NCBI RefSeq assembly: GCF_014397785.1 | Contig: NZ_VZQQ01000030.1 | Coordinates: forward strand, 1-64,000 | DNA from: Paraburkholderia podalyriae | GTDB lineage: Bacteria; Pseudomonadota; Gammaproteobacteria; Burkholderiales; Burkholderiaceae | Direction of reading: 5' to 3' | DNA length: 64,000 nucleotides | In this document: piece by piece, positions 34,446-42,689 of the stretch | Position numbering within the stretch: position 1 is the first letter of the stretch | Layout: the number at the start of each line of letters is the position of its first letter | The notes under the pieces: model-generated | Told to the model about the DNA's origin: nothing | The model's database searches: none | The model's input: only the letters and a program-made list of their open reading frames with translations | Translations under genes and position numbers: made by a program

Positions 34446-34958
34446 TCAGCGTGGTCCGCCCTGGTCGATCACCCGGATTTCGCCGACTTCCAGATCGAGT
34501 TCGGTCCTGAAGTAGAGCCGCTCCGGATACGGCTGCGCCCACAGATCGCCTTCCACCAGAAACGACACTGTGTTGTGGCGCCCGGTCGTCTCTTCGACTT
34601 GCATCGAGCTGACCCGCACGGTATCGCGCAGGATGCGCGGCTCGAACGCCCAGATCGCATCGCGCACCAGTCGCTCGAGCCGCAACGGATCGATGCCGGA
34701 GGCGGTCTTGCCGGCAATGTCCGGCAAGCCGAAATTGATCACGGAAGTCGCGACATACGGATAGCCGCTCAGATCCTGCACCGACGCGAGGCCGTTCGCG
34801 TTCAGCAACCAGCCGAGGTCGCGCTGCACGCTGTCGCGCAGCGCGCGCATCGACAGAACGCGGCGTTCGCGCGCTTCGACTTTCACCTCCGGTTCGAGAT
34901 CGGTCAGGCGGTCGAGCAGCGACGGTTGCAGCCGATCACGGGCGGTCAGCTCAGCCAT
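34446..34958 (-). CDS. tssE: TssE, gp25-like baseplate protein
   Basis: The protein has 170 residues, overlapping the tagJ 3' end by 8 bases. The gpW/gp25-like domain has SVQRDLGWLLNANGLASVQD, LSGYPYVATSVINFGLPDIA, LRLERLVRDAIWAFEPRIL and VSFLVEGDLWAQPYPERLYF, followed by RTELDLEVGEI. The N-terminus RDRLQPSLLDRLTD is the usual TssE start pattern. It initiates sheath polymerisation on the baseplate. Confidence 0.95.
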   Translation of the reverse strand: MAELTARDRLQPSLLDRLTDLEPEVKVEARERRVLSMRALRDSVQRDLGWLLNANGLASVQDLSGYPYVATSVINFGLPDIAGKTASGIDPLRLERLVRDAIWAFEPRILRDTVRVSSMQVEETTGRHNTVSFLVEGDLWAQPYPERLYFRTELDLEVGEIRVIDQGGPR

Positions 34959-35787
34959 GATCCGGCACGGCCGCGCCGTCCTGTTCGGGAGGCGCGTCGC
35001 CGCTCATCAGTTCGATGGTTCGCACGTCGAAGAGCGCGTAGTCGTTCGAGTCGGAGGCGAACATGCGCTGTCCCACCGGCCGCGCGAGCGCGGGATCGTC
35101 ACCGATCCATTCGGTCAGGCGCGCCAGCCACAGCGCGCGGCTGGGTTCGGCGAGCGTGCCCGGATAGCGGGCGGGAATCAGACCGGCGGCCTGGCCGTCG
35201 TTGGCCCACGTGAAGACGGCCGGCATCCAGACCCGGTCGCGCAGGTCGGACGGCGGCTCGATTTCGATGCGTTTGATGCGCGCAAAAGGAATCCAGTAAT
35301 AGCGGCCGTTGAGCACGGCTTCGAGGGTCGGGCCGAGCCGGTTGTCGGCGTCGGCGAGCCATGTGAACGGTTCGCCGTTCAATGCGCCGGCGGTGGCGGG
35401 TGCCTCGTCGAGCGCCTGCGCGCGCGCGGCCACGGCCGCGCCGCTATCGCCCGCGGCATCGAGCCGCAATGCCTCGACCAGCAACGCGAGCCAGCCGGTC
35501 GGCTCGCCGAAGATCAGCGGCGCGCGCTCGCCTTTGAAAACCGCTTCGCGCAGCGCCTCGCATTGCAACGCTTCGCGATAGGTTTGCACCATCGGCAACG
35601 CGGCCGCGTCGAGTTCGCCGACGACGTTCAGTTGCGTCAGCGCGCGATCCCAGGCGCCCATCACCGCGAGCAACTGGAATAGAAAGACGCGATAGGCGGC
35701 CTTCGACGGATCCTTGCGAACCTGGTTTTGCAATTCGCGCAGACATCCGTCGAGATCGCCTTCGCGCAAGCATTCTTCTGCGTTCAT
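34951..35787 (-). CDS. tagJ: TagJ (ImpE/SciE) sheath accessory protein
   Basis: The protein has 278 residues with GGAGCGAACC before the ATG at 35787. The N-terminal TPR-like half shows AEECLREGDLDGCLRELQNQ and VRKDPSKAAYRVFLFQLLAV. The ImpE half contains WLADADNRLGPTLEAVLNGR, YYWIPFARIKRIEIEPPSDL, RDRVWMPAVFTWANDGQA and LIPARYPGT. In P. aeruginosa TagJ binds the N-terminus of TssB and affects ClpV access. Its position between hcp and tssE matches H1-type gene order. Confidence 0.93.
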   Translation of the reverse strand: MNAEECLREGDLDGCLRELQNQVRKDPSKAAYRVFLFQLLAVMGAWDRALTQLNVVGELDAAALPMVQTYREALQCEALREAVFKGERAPLIFGEPTGWLALLVEALRLDAAGDSGAAVAARAQALDEAPATAGALNGEPFTWLADADNRLGPTLEAVLNGRYYWIPFARIKRIEIEPPSDLRDRVWMPAVFTWANDGQAAGLIPARYPGTLAEPSRALWLARLTEWIGDDPALARPVGQRMFASDSNDYALFDVRTIELMSGDAPPEQDGAAVPDHG

Positions 35788-35833
35788 GCCGGTTCGCTCC
35801 GGTCTGGCTCAAGTCGTCCCACCCGCCGCCGCC

Positions 35834-35856
35834 CCGCGACGGCGCGGCCGCCGCGG
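35834..35856. other. GC-rich stem-loop between hcp and tagJ
   Basis: In the leftward transcript CCGCGGCGGC-CGC-GCCGTCGCGG gives a 10-pair stem with one G-U pair and a 3-base loop. It lies 27 bases after the hcp stop. No T-run follows, so partial attenuation or 3'-end protection is more likely than full termination. It could keep hcp message more abundant than that of the downstream genes. Confidence 0.5.
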
Positions 35857-35882
35857 TGCACTCGCCCTTCGCGCTCAGCCGA

Positions 35883-36371
35883 TCAGGTCGTCGCGTTGGC
35901 GGGGATGTTCCATTTCACTTCGACCACCCCGCCTTCCTTCTCGCCCTTCGCGTTTTGCGGCTGGTACTCGATATGGAATTTTTCGAAGTTGAGCGTGACG
36001 TTCTCCGTGAAGCGTTCTTCGCCGCCCGAGCCGCCGGTCGAATACGAGCTGACCAGCACGCCGTTCAACGTGATCTTGTAGTACTCGAGCGGATTGTCGC
36101 CACCTGCCTTGCGCACCGTCAGCAACGCCGTATCGATGTGCGTGCCTTTGGTGCAGGCCGCCATGATCGGCGGACTCGCCTTGTCGCTGTATTTGGTAAA
36201 TGACAGGTCCTGCACCGACACCTTGCCGGCGCCGCCGCCCGTGCCCATGTGCATCGTGCCGCTCTGGCTCATGCCCCAGCTCCACGCGAGCACTTCGATT
36301 TCTTCCTTGTGGGTCTTGTCCTGCGACTCGCCCTTGATATCGCCTAGCTTCATGAACATGTCGATGGCCAT
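35883..36371 (-). CDS. hcp: Hcp (TssD) inner-tube protein
   Basis: The protein has 162 residues with GGAGAAGA before the ATG at 36371. Hcp features are MAIDMFMKLGDIKGESQDKT, HKEEIEVLAWSWGMSQSG, VSVQDLSFTKYSDKASPPIM, ACTKGTHIDTALLTVRKAGG, LEYYKITLNGVLVSSYSTGG and LNFEKFHIEYQPQNAKGEKE. Length and sequence are typical of the major secreted hexamer. It stands between tssC (45 bases) and a GC-rich stem-loop. Confidence 0.97.
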   Translation of the reverse strand: MAIDMFMKLGDIKGESQDKTHKEEIEVLAWSWGMSQSGTMHMGTGGGAGKVSVQDLSFTKYSDKASPPIMAACTKGTHIDTALLTVRKAGGDNPLEYYKITLNGVLVSSYSTGGSGGEERFTENVTLNFEKFHIEYQPQNAKGEKEGGVVEVKWNIPANATT

Positions 36372-36416
36372 CTTCTTCTCCGCTCAAAGCAATTCGAGAC
36401 TAAATAGGGATTTCCG

Positions 36417-37913
36417 TCATGCCGCCTTGGCGGACGGAAGCTTCGAAACCAACCGTAGCGATACGGTCAGGCCTTCCAACTGGTAATGCGGACGCAGGAA
36501 AAACTTCGACGTGTAATAACCGGGATTGCCTTCGACTTCCTCGACGACCACCTCGGCGGCCGCGAGCGGACGTCGTGCCTTGGACTCTTCCGTCGAGTGC
36601 GCCGGGTCGCCGTCGACGTACTGAAGGATCCAGTTCTGCAGCCAGCGCTGCATGTCGTCCCTCTCCTTGAAGCTGCCGACCTTGTCGCGCACGATGCACT
36701 TCAGGTAGTGAGCGAAGCGGCTGCAGGCGAACAGGTAAGGCAGACGCGCAGCCAGGTTCGCATTCGCGGTGGCATCCGGGTCTTCGAACTCGGCGGGCTT
36801 GTGCAGCGACTGCGCGCCAATGAAGGCGGCGAAATCGGAGTTCTTTTTATGCACGAGCGGCATGAAGCCGTTCTTCGCGAGTTCGGCTTCGCGGCGGTCG
36901 CTGATGGCGATTTCGGTCGGGCATTTCATGTCGATGCCGCCGTCGTCGGTGGGGAACGCGTGCACCGGCAGATTTTCGACGGCGCCTCCCGACTCGATGC
37001 CGCGAATCCGCGAACACCAGCCGTACATCTTGAACGAGCGGTTGATGTTGGTCGCCATCGCATAGGCGGCATTGGCCCATGCGTATTTGCCGCTGTCCGC
37101 GCCGGCCGTGTCTTCCTCGAAATCGAATTCCTCGACCGGATTGGTCTTGGCGCCATACGGCGCGCGCGCGAGAAAGCGCGGCATCGCGAGACCGACGTAG
37201 CGCGCATCCTCCGATTCACGCAGCGAGCGCCACGCGGCATGATCAGGAGTCTGGAAGATTTTCGTCAGGTCGCGCGGATTGGCCAGTTCCTGCCATGAAT
37301 CCATCAGCATGACAGCGGGATCGGCGCCCGCGATGAACGGCGCATGTGCGGCGGCCGAGATCTTGGATATCTGCGTCAGCAGATCGACGTCGGGCCCGCT
37401 GTTGTCGAAGTAATAATCGGCCACCAGCGCGCCATACGGCTCGCCGCCGAACTGGCCGTATTCCTCTTCGTAGAGCTTCTTGAAGATCGGGCTTTGATCC
37501 CACGCGGTGCCCTTGTACTTCTTCAGCGTCTTGTACAGATCGCCCTTCGATACATTCATCACGCGGATCTTCAACGTCTCGTCCGTCTCGGTGTTGTTGA
37601 CCAGATAGTGCAAGCCGCGCCACGCGCTCTCGACTTTCTGGAACTCTTCCGAGTGGATGATCTGATTGATCTGCGCGGTCAGCTTCTCGTCGATCTGCGC
37701 GATCAGCGATTCGATCGTCGCGAGCACGTCGCCCGAGATCAGGTTGGTATCGCGCAGCGCCTGTTCGGCGAGCGTGCGCACCGCCGTCTCGACGGCTTCC
37801 TTCGCCTTCTCGCTCTTCGGCTTGAATTCCTTTTGCAGCAGATTCGCGAAATCGCTCGTTTCGAGCCCGGCTTCGCCGGGTTGCGCTTGCCCTTGGGTGC
37901 TAGGTTCAGCCAT
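36417..37913 (-). CDS. tssC: TssC (VipB) large sheath protein
   Basis: The protein has 498 residues with AGGGGAGTC before the ATG at 37913. Family signatures are IDEKLTAQINQIIHSEEFQK, VESAWRGLHYLVNNTETD, LYEEEYGQFGGEPYGALVAD, YYFDNSGPDVDLL and VGLAMPRFLARAPYG. The C-terminal region has ERDDMQRWLQNWILQYVDGD and PLAAAEVVVEEVEGNPGYYT. It forms the contractile sheath with TssB. No defects were seen. Confidence 0.97.
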   Translation of the reverse strand: MAEPSTQGQAQPGEAGLETSDFANLLQKEFKPKSEKAKEAVETAVRTLAEQALRDTNLISGDVLATIESLIAQIDEKLTAQINQIIHSEEFQKVESAWRGLHYLVNNTETDETLKIRVMNVSKGDLYKTLKKYKGTAWDQSPIFKKLYEEEYGQFGGEPYGALVADYYFDNSGPDVDLLTQISKISAAAHAPFIAGADPAVMLMDSWQELANPRDLTKIFQTPDHAAWRSLRESEDARYVGLAMPRFLARAPYGAKTNPVEEFDFEEDTAGADSGKYAWANAAYAMATNINRSFKMYGWCSRIRGIESGGAVENLPVHAFPTDDGGIDMKCPTEIAISDRREAELAKNGFMPLVHKKNSDFAAFIGAQSLHKPAEFEDPDATANANLAARLPYLFACSRFAHYLKCIVRDKVGSFKERDDMQRWLQNWILQYVDGDPAHSTEESKARRPLAAAEVVVEEVEGNPGYYTSKFFLRPHYQLEGLTVSLRLVSKLPSAKAA

Positions 37914-37938
37914 GGTCAGACTCCCCTGTAAATCACGC

Positions 37939-38445
37939 TCATTGCTGCGGCTTCGGTGCGGACGCCAACGACTGCAGCAACGCAGGATCGTTGAGCAGTT
38001 TCGCGATCAGGTCCTCGGCGCCGGTCTTGCCGTCCATATAGGTCAGCAGGTTCTGCAACTGGCCGCGCGCCTCCAGCAGCTTCGACAACGCGTCCACCTT
38101 GCGCGCGACCGCCGCGGGCGAAAAATCGTCCATGCTCTCGAAGGTCATGTCGACCGCGAGGTTGCCTTGACCGGTCAACAGGTTCGGCACCTGCACGGCG
38201 ACGCGTGGCTTCATCGACTTCAAACGCTCGTCGAAATTGTCGACGTCGATCTCGAGAAACTTTCGATCCGCCACCGGCGCAAGCGGGTCCGCCGGCTGGC
38301 CGGAGAGATCGGCCAGCACGCCCATGACGAAGGGCAGATTGACCTTTTTCTCGGAACCGTAGACTTCGACGTCGTACTCGATCTGAACCCGCGGCGCTCG
38401 ATTGCGCGCGATGAACTTCTGGCTGCTTTCCTTGGCCACGACCAT
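37939..38445 (-). CDS. tssB: TssB (VipA) small sheath protein
   Basis: The protein has 168 residues from the ATG at 38445 (MVVAKESSQKFIARNRAPRV); an ATG at 38487 would add 14 residues not typical of TssB. Motifs are VQIEYDVEVYGSEKKVNLPF, VMGVLADLSGQPADPL, FLEIDVDNFDERLKSMKPRV and LAVDMTFESMDDFSPAAVAR. The C-terminal helix QLQNLLTYMDGKTGAEDLI includes the region contacted by ClpV and TagJ. The gene is 25 bases upstream of tssC. Confidence 0.95.
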   Translation of the reverse strand: MVVAKESSQKFIARNRAPRVQIEYDVEVYGSEKKVNLPFVMGVLADLSGQPADPLAPVADRKFLEIDVDNFDERLKSMKPRVAVQVPNLLTGQGNLAVDMTFESMDDFSPAAVARKVDALSKLLEARGQLQNLLTYMDGKTGAEDLIAKLLNDPALLQSLASAPKPQQ

Positions 38446-38532
38446 TCCCCTGGTTGACGCCGCACGGCCGCGAGCAGCGTGGCGCATGACTGGCGTTGCT
38501 AGAACCGAAAAAGCCCATCCCCGCCTGACTGT

Positions 38533-39564
38533 TTACTCGTTTTCGATACCGCCGGCCTGCCTGGCCTGGCGCACGCCTTCGGGCGCGAGGTCCTGCAGAA
38601 TTTCCATGAAATTCTTGTCGACCAGACGGCGCGCGCGCTGCAGCAGCAGCGGCACCGGGCTGGAGGGTTCGTGATGCTCGTAGTACGCGCAGATTTTGTC
38701 GATCATGCGGATCACGTCCTGACGGTCCGTGATGTCGCCCGACCCAGGCGCGGCCGCCGCTGCCGCGCCGGCGCGTTCGCCCGTGGCCGCGTCGCCGTTT
38801 GAGAAGGCGTCCGGCGCTCCGGCCGGGACGTCCAGACGTTCGCCGAGAAAGTCGGCCGCGCGCCGCAGCAGCCTCGTGAGCGGCGACAGGTCGATGGAAC
38901 GCGCCGCGCCGACGCGCTCGGTCAATACCGTCTCGATGCGCATCGCGCTATGCTGCGCGGCGAGCAAGGCCGCGTGCGCGGCGCTGGCGTCTTCATGGGC
39001 GTCGGTGATCACCGCGTCGATCGAGCTCAGCGACGGCGCCTCGACGCCTTTTGCCAGCGGCACTTCGCCGGTCGCATATTCGATGTCGCGCAAACTGACG
39101 ACACCGTGCGCGCGCGACGATGCGAGCGGTGCGTCGCGCACGTCCACCAGCATGCCGGACGGTTCGACGAGTGCGGCGAGCGCGTTGACGCGGGCGGTCG
39201 GATCGTTGTCGTCGTCGGGATCGAGCTGCGGATAAACGTGGTCCCAGCGCTGTTCGAGCAGCCCTTCGACGAGCGCGAGGCCCTCGGCGAAACCTGGGAA
39301 ACGCTGGCGATTCAGCAGCGCGCGCGCGAGGTGCACCGCGACGCGCAAGTCGCGGCCCTTCGCGAGCAGATCGAGCGATAACGCTTCGGCTACTTTCCAG
39401 TCAGGCGGCGTGGCGGCGACCATGGTTTCGCCGAACTGCACCTCCGGCTTGCCGTGGACGACCTGCTCGAGCGCAAGGAAGTCAGGGTCGTACTCGAGGT
39501 CGTCCCCGCACGGACTGGCAGCTGATAGGTCGGCAAGCATTTCGCCCGCGAGAAGCGTGGCCAT
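38533..39564 (-). CDS. tssA: TssA (ImpA-domain) T6SS assembly protein
   Basis: The protein has 343 residues. The N-terminal ImpA domain reads LSAASPCGDDLEYDPDFLAL, EQVVHGKPEVQFGETMV, PPDWKVAEALSLDLLAKGRD, LRVAVHLARALLNRQRFPGF and LALVEGLLEQRWDHVYPQLD. The C-terminus DVIRMIDKICAYYEHHEPSS with PVPLLLQRARRLVDKNFMEI is the conserved end of short TssA proteins, which sit at the baseplate. It is the first gene of the leftward array, just below the AT-rich control region, so its 5' region probably drives the whole sheath-baseplate block. The ribosome binding site is weak. Confidence 0.95.
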   Translation of the reverse strand: MATLLAGEMLADLSAASPCGDDLEYDPDFLALEQVVHGKPEVQFGETMVAATPPDWKVAEALSLDLLAKGRDLRVAVHLARALLNRQRFPGFAEGLALVEGLLEQRWDHVYPQLDPDDDNDPTARVNALAALVEPSGMLVDVRDAPLASSRAHGVVSLRDIEYATGEVPLAKGVEAPSLSSIDAVITDAHEDASAAHAALLAAQHSAMRIETVLTERVGAARSIDLSPLTRLLRRAADFLGERLDVPAGAPDAFSNGDAATGERAGAAAAAAPGSGDITDRQDVIRMIDKICAYYEHHEPSSPVPLLLQRARRLVDKNFMEILQDLAPEGVRQARQAGGIENE

Positions 39565-40272
39565 GTCTGGTATCGGTCTCGGATGAGTAGTCTCGACGCA
39601 CCGTAAGTGAGCGGTACGGGTTGCCCTTGCCGGCCAGCAATCAGCGTTTCCGGAAATACGTGTTAACTCTGATTAGATTGTCTGTGCCAGCTATTGCGAT
39701 GTTTTTAGCAAGCGTTGTACTTTCTCGGCGGCAACCCGATATGAGAATAGCACGCAGCCCGGAAAATCAAAGCCGGAATCAATAGAAACGAATTTTGAGT
39801 AATTAAGCGAGACAGTATATGTAACAGCATTAAACTCCGTAAACGCATAAAACGTTTGAATCCTTCATTCCGGCACCATTAGCAATCGTCAGGTCGGAAA
39901 GTCGTCTTATGACCTCACCGGCATATCCTTTCAGGACAGTCGATTGGCGGGATCGGCCGACATCTATGTAAACGAATCAGGCGCTCAATTTTTTAAAAAA
40001 TGCGGACCTCGCGGACTCCTGGTAAATGCTTACGTTGCGTTTAAGGGTTAGTCCCGATAGCGGTACGACACCCCTCCGAAGCGGCGAATAACATATTAAG
40101 TTTTGTCTTGTAATAAATAAAACAGGCCAATAGACTAAGTTTGTTTTCCAATCATTGCGCCGGTTGCACGGCGCAATTGGCGGTATTGCACGCGTTTGAA
40201 GCCGGGCTCTGCCCCCAGCAAGCGGGGCTTACCACCTCGGGGCGAAAAGTGGCAGATATCCAGAGCGCAGCA
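39565..40272. promoter_or_regulatory. AT-rich divergent control region of the T6SS locus
   Basis: About 700 bases separate the divergently oriented tssA and sigma-like gene, and the stretch 39650-40140 is far more AT-rich than its surroundings. It holds a perfect 14-base palindrome attttttaaaaaat (39988-40001) and several A/T tracts. A weak -35/-10-like pair for tssA is TTGATT-N15-TATTCT on the minus strand near 39740-39765, but the spacing is poor. No promoter can be fixed from sequence alone. AT-rich islands of this kind are typical targets of H-NS/MvaT-like silencers (inference). Confidence 0.5.
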
Positions 40273-41025
40273 ATGGCCGACCACGCTGCAGAAAGCGCAC
40301 TACCCGACCTGTGGCAACGCCGCACCTGCCTGAGCCACGACGAGATGGAGTCGATCTATACGATCGTGCGCCACGCGCTGACCGGCTACCATCCGTCGGA
40401 ACTGCAGGCGCTGGGCGAGGACAAGGAGGAACTGATCTCGCAATTCCTCTATTTCAAGGTGTTCCGTCTCGATGCCGCACCGACTGCATTGCCCACCTTC
40501 CCGCTACACAGCGCGCCTTCGACCAGCCACGCCGTGTGCGCCTACTTTCGCCGCTATCTGATCGACTGTCTGCGCAGCGCGAGCCATCAGCGCAACGTGT
40601 CGCTCGATGAAGACGGCGTGATGCTCGAGATCGACCGGCAAACGGCCTTTGACCCCGATCCGATCGGCTCGGTCCTGCTGCAATACGGTTTGCACGAAGC
40701 CGAAGTACGCGAATCCGCGTCGCACTTCATCGACTCGCTCGGCGACGCCAACCGCATGCTGCTCGCCGGCAGTCTCGGCTGGCTGTCGAACGAGAAAGGC
40801 GGTCTGTCGCAGGTCGCCGCGCGCTATGGCATCGCGTCGTATCACTACCGGGCGCGCAAGCTCGGCGTCACGCTGAAAAAAGGCTCGATACCCGCCGACT
40901 TCGCCCGCACCGAAATCGGTCAATGGATCGAGCAGGGCCTCGGCATCGACATCGCGCCGGGCAATCGCATCGTCATCCTGCTGGTTCTGGGCATTCTGTC
41001 CGCGCAGTCGCACGCACAGGAATGA
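40273..41025 (+). CDS. sigma-70-like regulatory protein linked to the T6SS locus
   Basis: The protein has 250 residues from the ATG at 40273; an upstream TTG start at 40141 would add 44 residues and has no ribosome binding site. The middle part VCAYFRRYLIDCLRSASHQR resembles the helical core region 2 of sigma factors. The later LSQVAARYGIASYHYRARKL reads like the helix-turn-helix of sigma region 4. The C-terminus has a hydrophobic stretch (RIVILLVLGILSA) that is unusual for a sigma factor. It is the first of three rightward genes (then PP2C and glycosyltransferase) opposite tssA. It may switch on the T6SS genes, but whether it truly binds RNA polymerase is inferred from weak similarity. Confidence 0.5.
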   Translation: MADHAAESALPDLWQRRTCLSHDEMESIYTIVRHALTGYHPSELQALGEDKEELISQFLYFKVFRLDAAPTALPTFPLHSAPSTSHAVCAYFRRYLIDCLRSASHQRNVSLDEDGVMLEIDRQTAFDPDPIGSVLLQYGLHEAEVRESASHFIDSLGDANRMLLAGSLGWLSNEKGGLSQVAARYGIASYHYRARKLGVTLKKGSIPADFARTEIGQWIEQGLGIDIAPGNRIVILLVLGILSAQSHAQE

Positions 41026-41059
41026 GCTCGACAGACCACGAGCCTATGAGGGGTCAACG

Positions 41060-41854
41060 GTGCAACTTGTCACCGCAAGCCTGACCGACCGGGGCGGCCG
41101 CCCGCGCAATGAAGATTCGTTCGGCGACTGGTCGAGCGAACGGCTCTACTATTGCGTGGTCGCCGACGGCGCCGGCGGACATGGCGGCGGCGACACCGCC
41201 TCGCGCCTCGTCGTCGATTCCGTGCTGGCGGATTTGCGCTACCTGACCGTTGCCGAATTGCCGCCGACGGGCGAACGGCTGTGCAGCGCGCTCGCGCATG
41301 CCAATCAGAACATCGTCGAAGAACAGTCGCGCGGCAAGGGCAACGAAAAAGACATGCGCTCGACTGCCGTGGTGCTCGCCATCGATCGCGAATGCGCGAC
41401 GGCCGCGTGGGCCCATTGCGGCGACACCCGCCTGTACTGTTTCCGCCACGGTGAAATCAGCGCGCGCACACGCGACCACAGCATGGTTCAGCAGATGGTC
41501 GACGCGCACCTGCTCGCCGAGGAGCAGATGCGCCATCACCCGCGCCGCAACGTGCTGTATGCGGCGCTGGGCACCCGCGAGCCGCTGCCGATCGCGTGGG
41601 TGGACGGCACCTTCGCGCTACGTGACGGCGACGCTTTGCTGATCTGCACGGACGGCCTGTGGGAGTACGCCGACGACGCTGGCATCGCCGACGCGTTGGC
41701 CCATGCCGCGACACCTGGCGCCTGGCTCGATGCGCTCGCGCAACAGGTGCGTGCGAGCGCCAGGGCGCATCACGATAACTTTACGGCGCTCGCGGTGTGG
41801 GTCGGTGACGATGCGCAGGCGACACGATTGATGCCGGGCCCGGCACCGGCGTAA
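41060..41854 (+). CDS. pppA: PP2C-type Ser/Thr phosphatase (PppA-like)
   Basis: The protein has 264 residues from a GTG at 41060 after TGAGGGGTC. PP2C motifs appear in order: TDRGGRPRNEDSFGDW (metal-binding Glu-Asp), VVADGAGGHGGGDTASRLVV (Asp-Gly), RSTAVVLAID, AHCGDTRLYCFRHGEI, RTRDHSMVQQMVDAHL and LLICTDGLWEYADD. These are the conserved acidic residues of the two-metal centre. In T6SS loci PppA removes phosphate from Fha and so resets the machine. It lies 34 bases after the sigma-like gene. Confidence 0.92.
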   Translation: MQLVTASLTDRGGRPRNEDSFGDWSSERLYYCVVADGAGGHGGGDTASRLVVDSVLADLRYLTVAELPPTGERLCSALAHANQNIVEEQSRGKGNEKDMRSTAVVLAIDRECATAAWAHCGDTRLYCFRHGEISARTRDHSMVQQMVDAHLLAEEQMRHHPRRNVLYAALGTREPLPIAWVDGTFALRDGDALLICTDGLWEYADDAGIADALAHAATPGAWLDALAQQVRASARAHHDNFTALAVWVGDDAQATRLMPGPAPA

Positions 41855-41888
41855 CGCCGCCGATCAGCATCAGAACGGGTCTTGCATC

Positions 41889-42689
41889 ATGCCGATCTCG
41901 ATCATCATTCCCTGTCTGCAGATGGCGGCAACGCTTGGGCGCGCGCTGGAAAGCTGCCTGATCCAGCCTGAGGCCGCGCAAATCATCGTCGTCGACGATG
42001 GCTCGACCGATGCTTCGATCGAAGTCGCCGAGCGTTACGGCCGCCTCGACGCGCGCGTGCAAGTGCTGCGCATGCACGTGAACGGCGGCGTCGCCGCCGC
42101 GCGCAATTGGGCCGCGATGCACGCCACCGAGGACCTGCTCGGTTTCATCGACGCCGACGACGAGTACCTGCCCGGCGCGCTGGCTGCGGCGAGTGTCTAT
42201 CTGCAGCGCTGCCCGGGTGAGGCATCGGTGCGGCTCGATGTCGAGTATGCCGGCTTTCCGCGGGCGATCGTCGAGCATCCCGATTTCGAAAAATACGCGG
42301 CGATCCTGAGCAACACCGTGCCGAGTAGCCTGGTGATCCGGCGCGCGGTCTACCGCGCGCTGGGCGGGTTTCCGATCGACGCGTTCTTTCGTCGCGTCGG
42401 CGGCGAAGACGGCGCGTTTTCGTGGGCCTTGAGCAGGTTGTTCGGCAACCGGCGACTGATCGACGCGAAGCGGGTGCGCCAGCATTACCACCCGGCCATC
42501 CACGCGGAACGATTTTTCAGGATTCACCTCGGCATGGAGCAGCCCGTCCATGAAGAGGTCGTCGAAGCATGGCGGCTCGCGCAACAGTTCGTCGCGGGCG
42601 CCGAGGCCGCCATCGCGCAACTGCGCGCGCTGCATTCGCCCGACGGCGCCGCGCCGGCCGTCCCGCCCGCTTCCCCTCGCCCCCGCTAG
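41889..42689 (+). CDS. family 2 glycosyltransferase
   Basis: The protein has 266 residues. GT-A fold signatures: PISIIIPCLQMAATLGRALE at the start, IIVVDDGSTDASIEVAERYG, VNGGVAAARNWAAMH and GFIDADDEYLPGALAA with the DxD-type metal site, then FRRVGGEDGAFSWAL. There is no membrane segment, so it is cytoplasmic, transferring sugar to an unknown acceptor. Its stop codon overlaps that of the converging TpsA gene: the two stops share the palindrome CTAG at 42686-42689. A glycosyltransferase next to a secreted adhesin might modify it, which is only a suggestion because it is co-transcribed with the PP2C gene instead. Confidence 0.88.
   Translation: MPISIIIPCLQMAATLGRALESCLIQPEAAQIIVVDDGSTDASIEVAERYGRLDARVQVLRMHVNGGVAAARNWAAMHATEDLLGFIDADDEYLPGALAAASVYLQRCPGEASVRLDVEYAGFPRAIVEHPDFEKYAAILSNTVPSSLVIRRAVYRALGGFPIDAFFRRVGGEDGAFSWALSRLFGNRRLIDAKRVRQHYHPAIHAERFFRIHLGMEQPVHEEVVEAWRLAQQFVAGAEAAIAQLRALHSPDGAAPAVPPASPRPR

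Noticed and set aside
39680..39705. Minus-strand TGGCAC followed by AGACAATCT upstream of tssA, a possible sigma-54 promoter
   Set aside because: The -24 part is perfect, but the -12 part (ATCTA) does not match TTGCA, so the GG-N10-GC rule fails.
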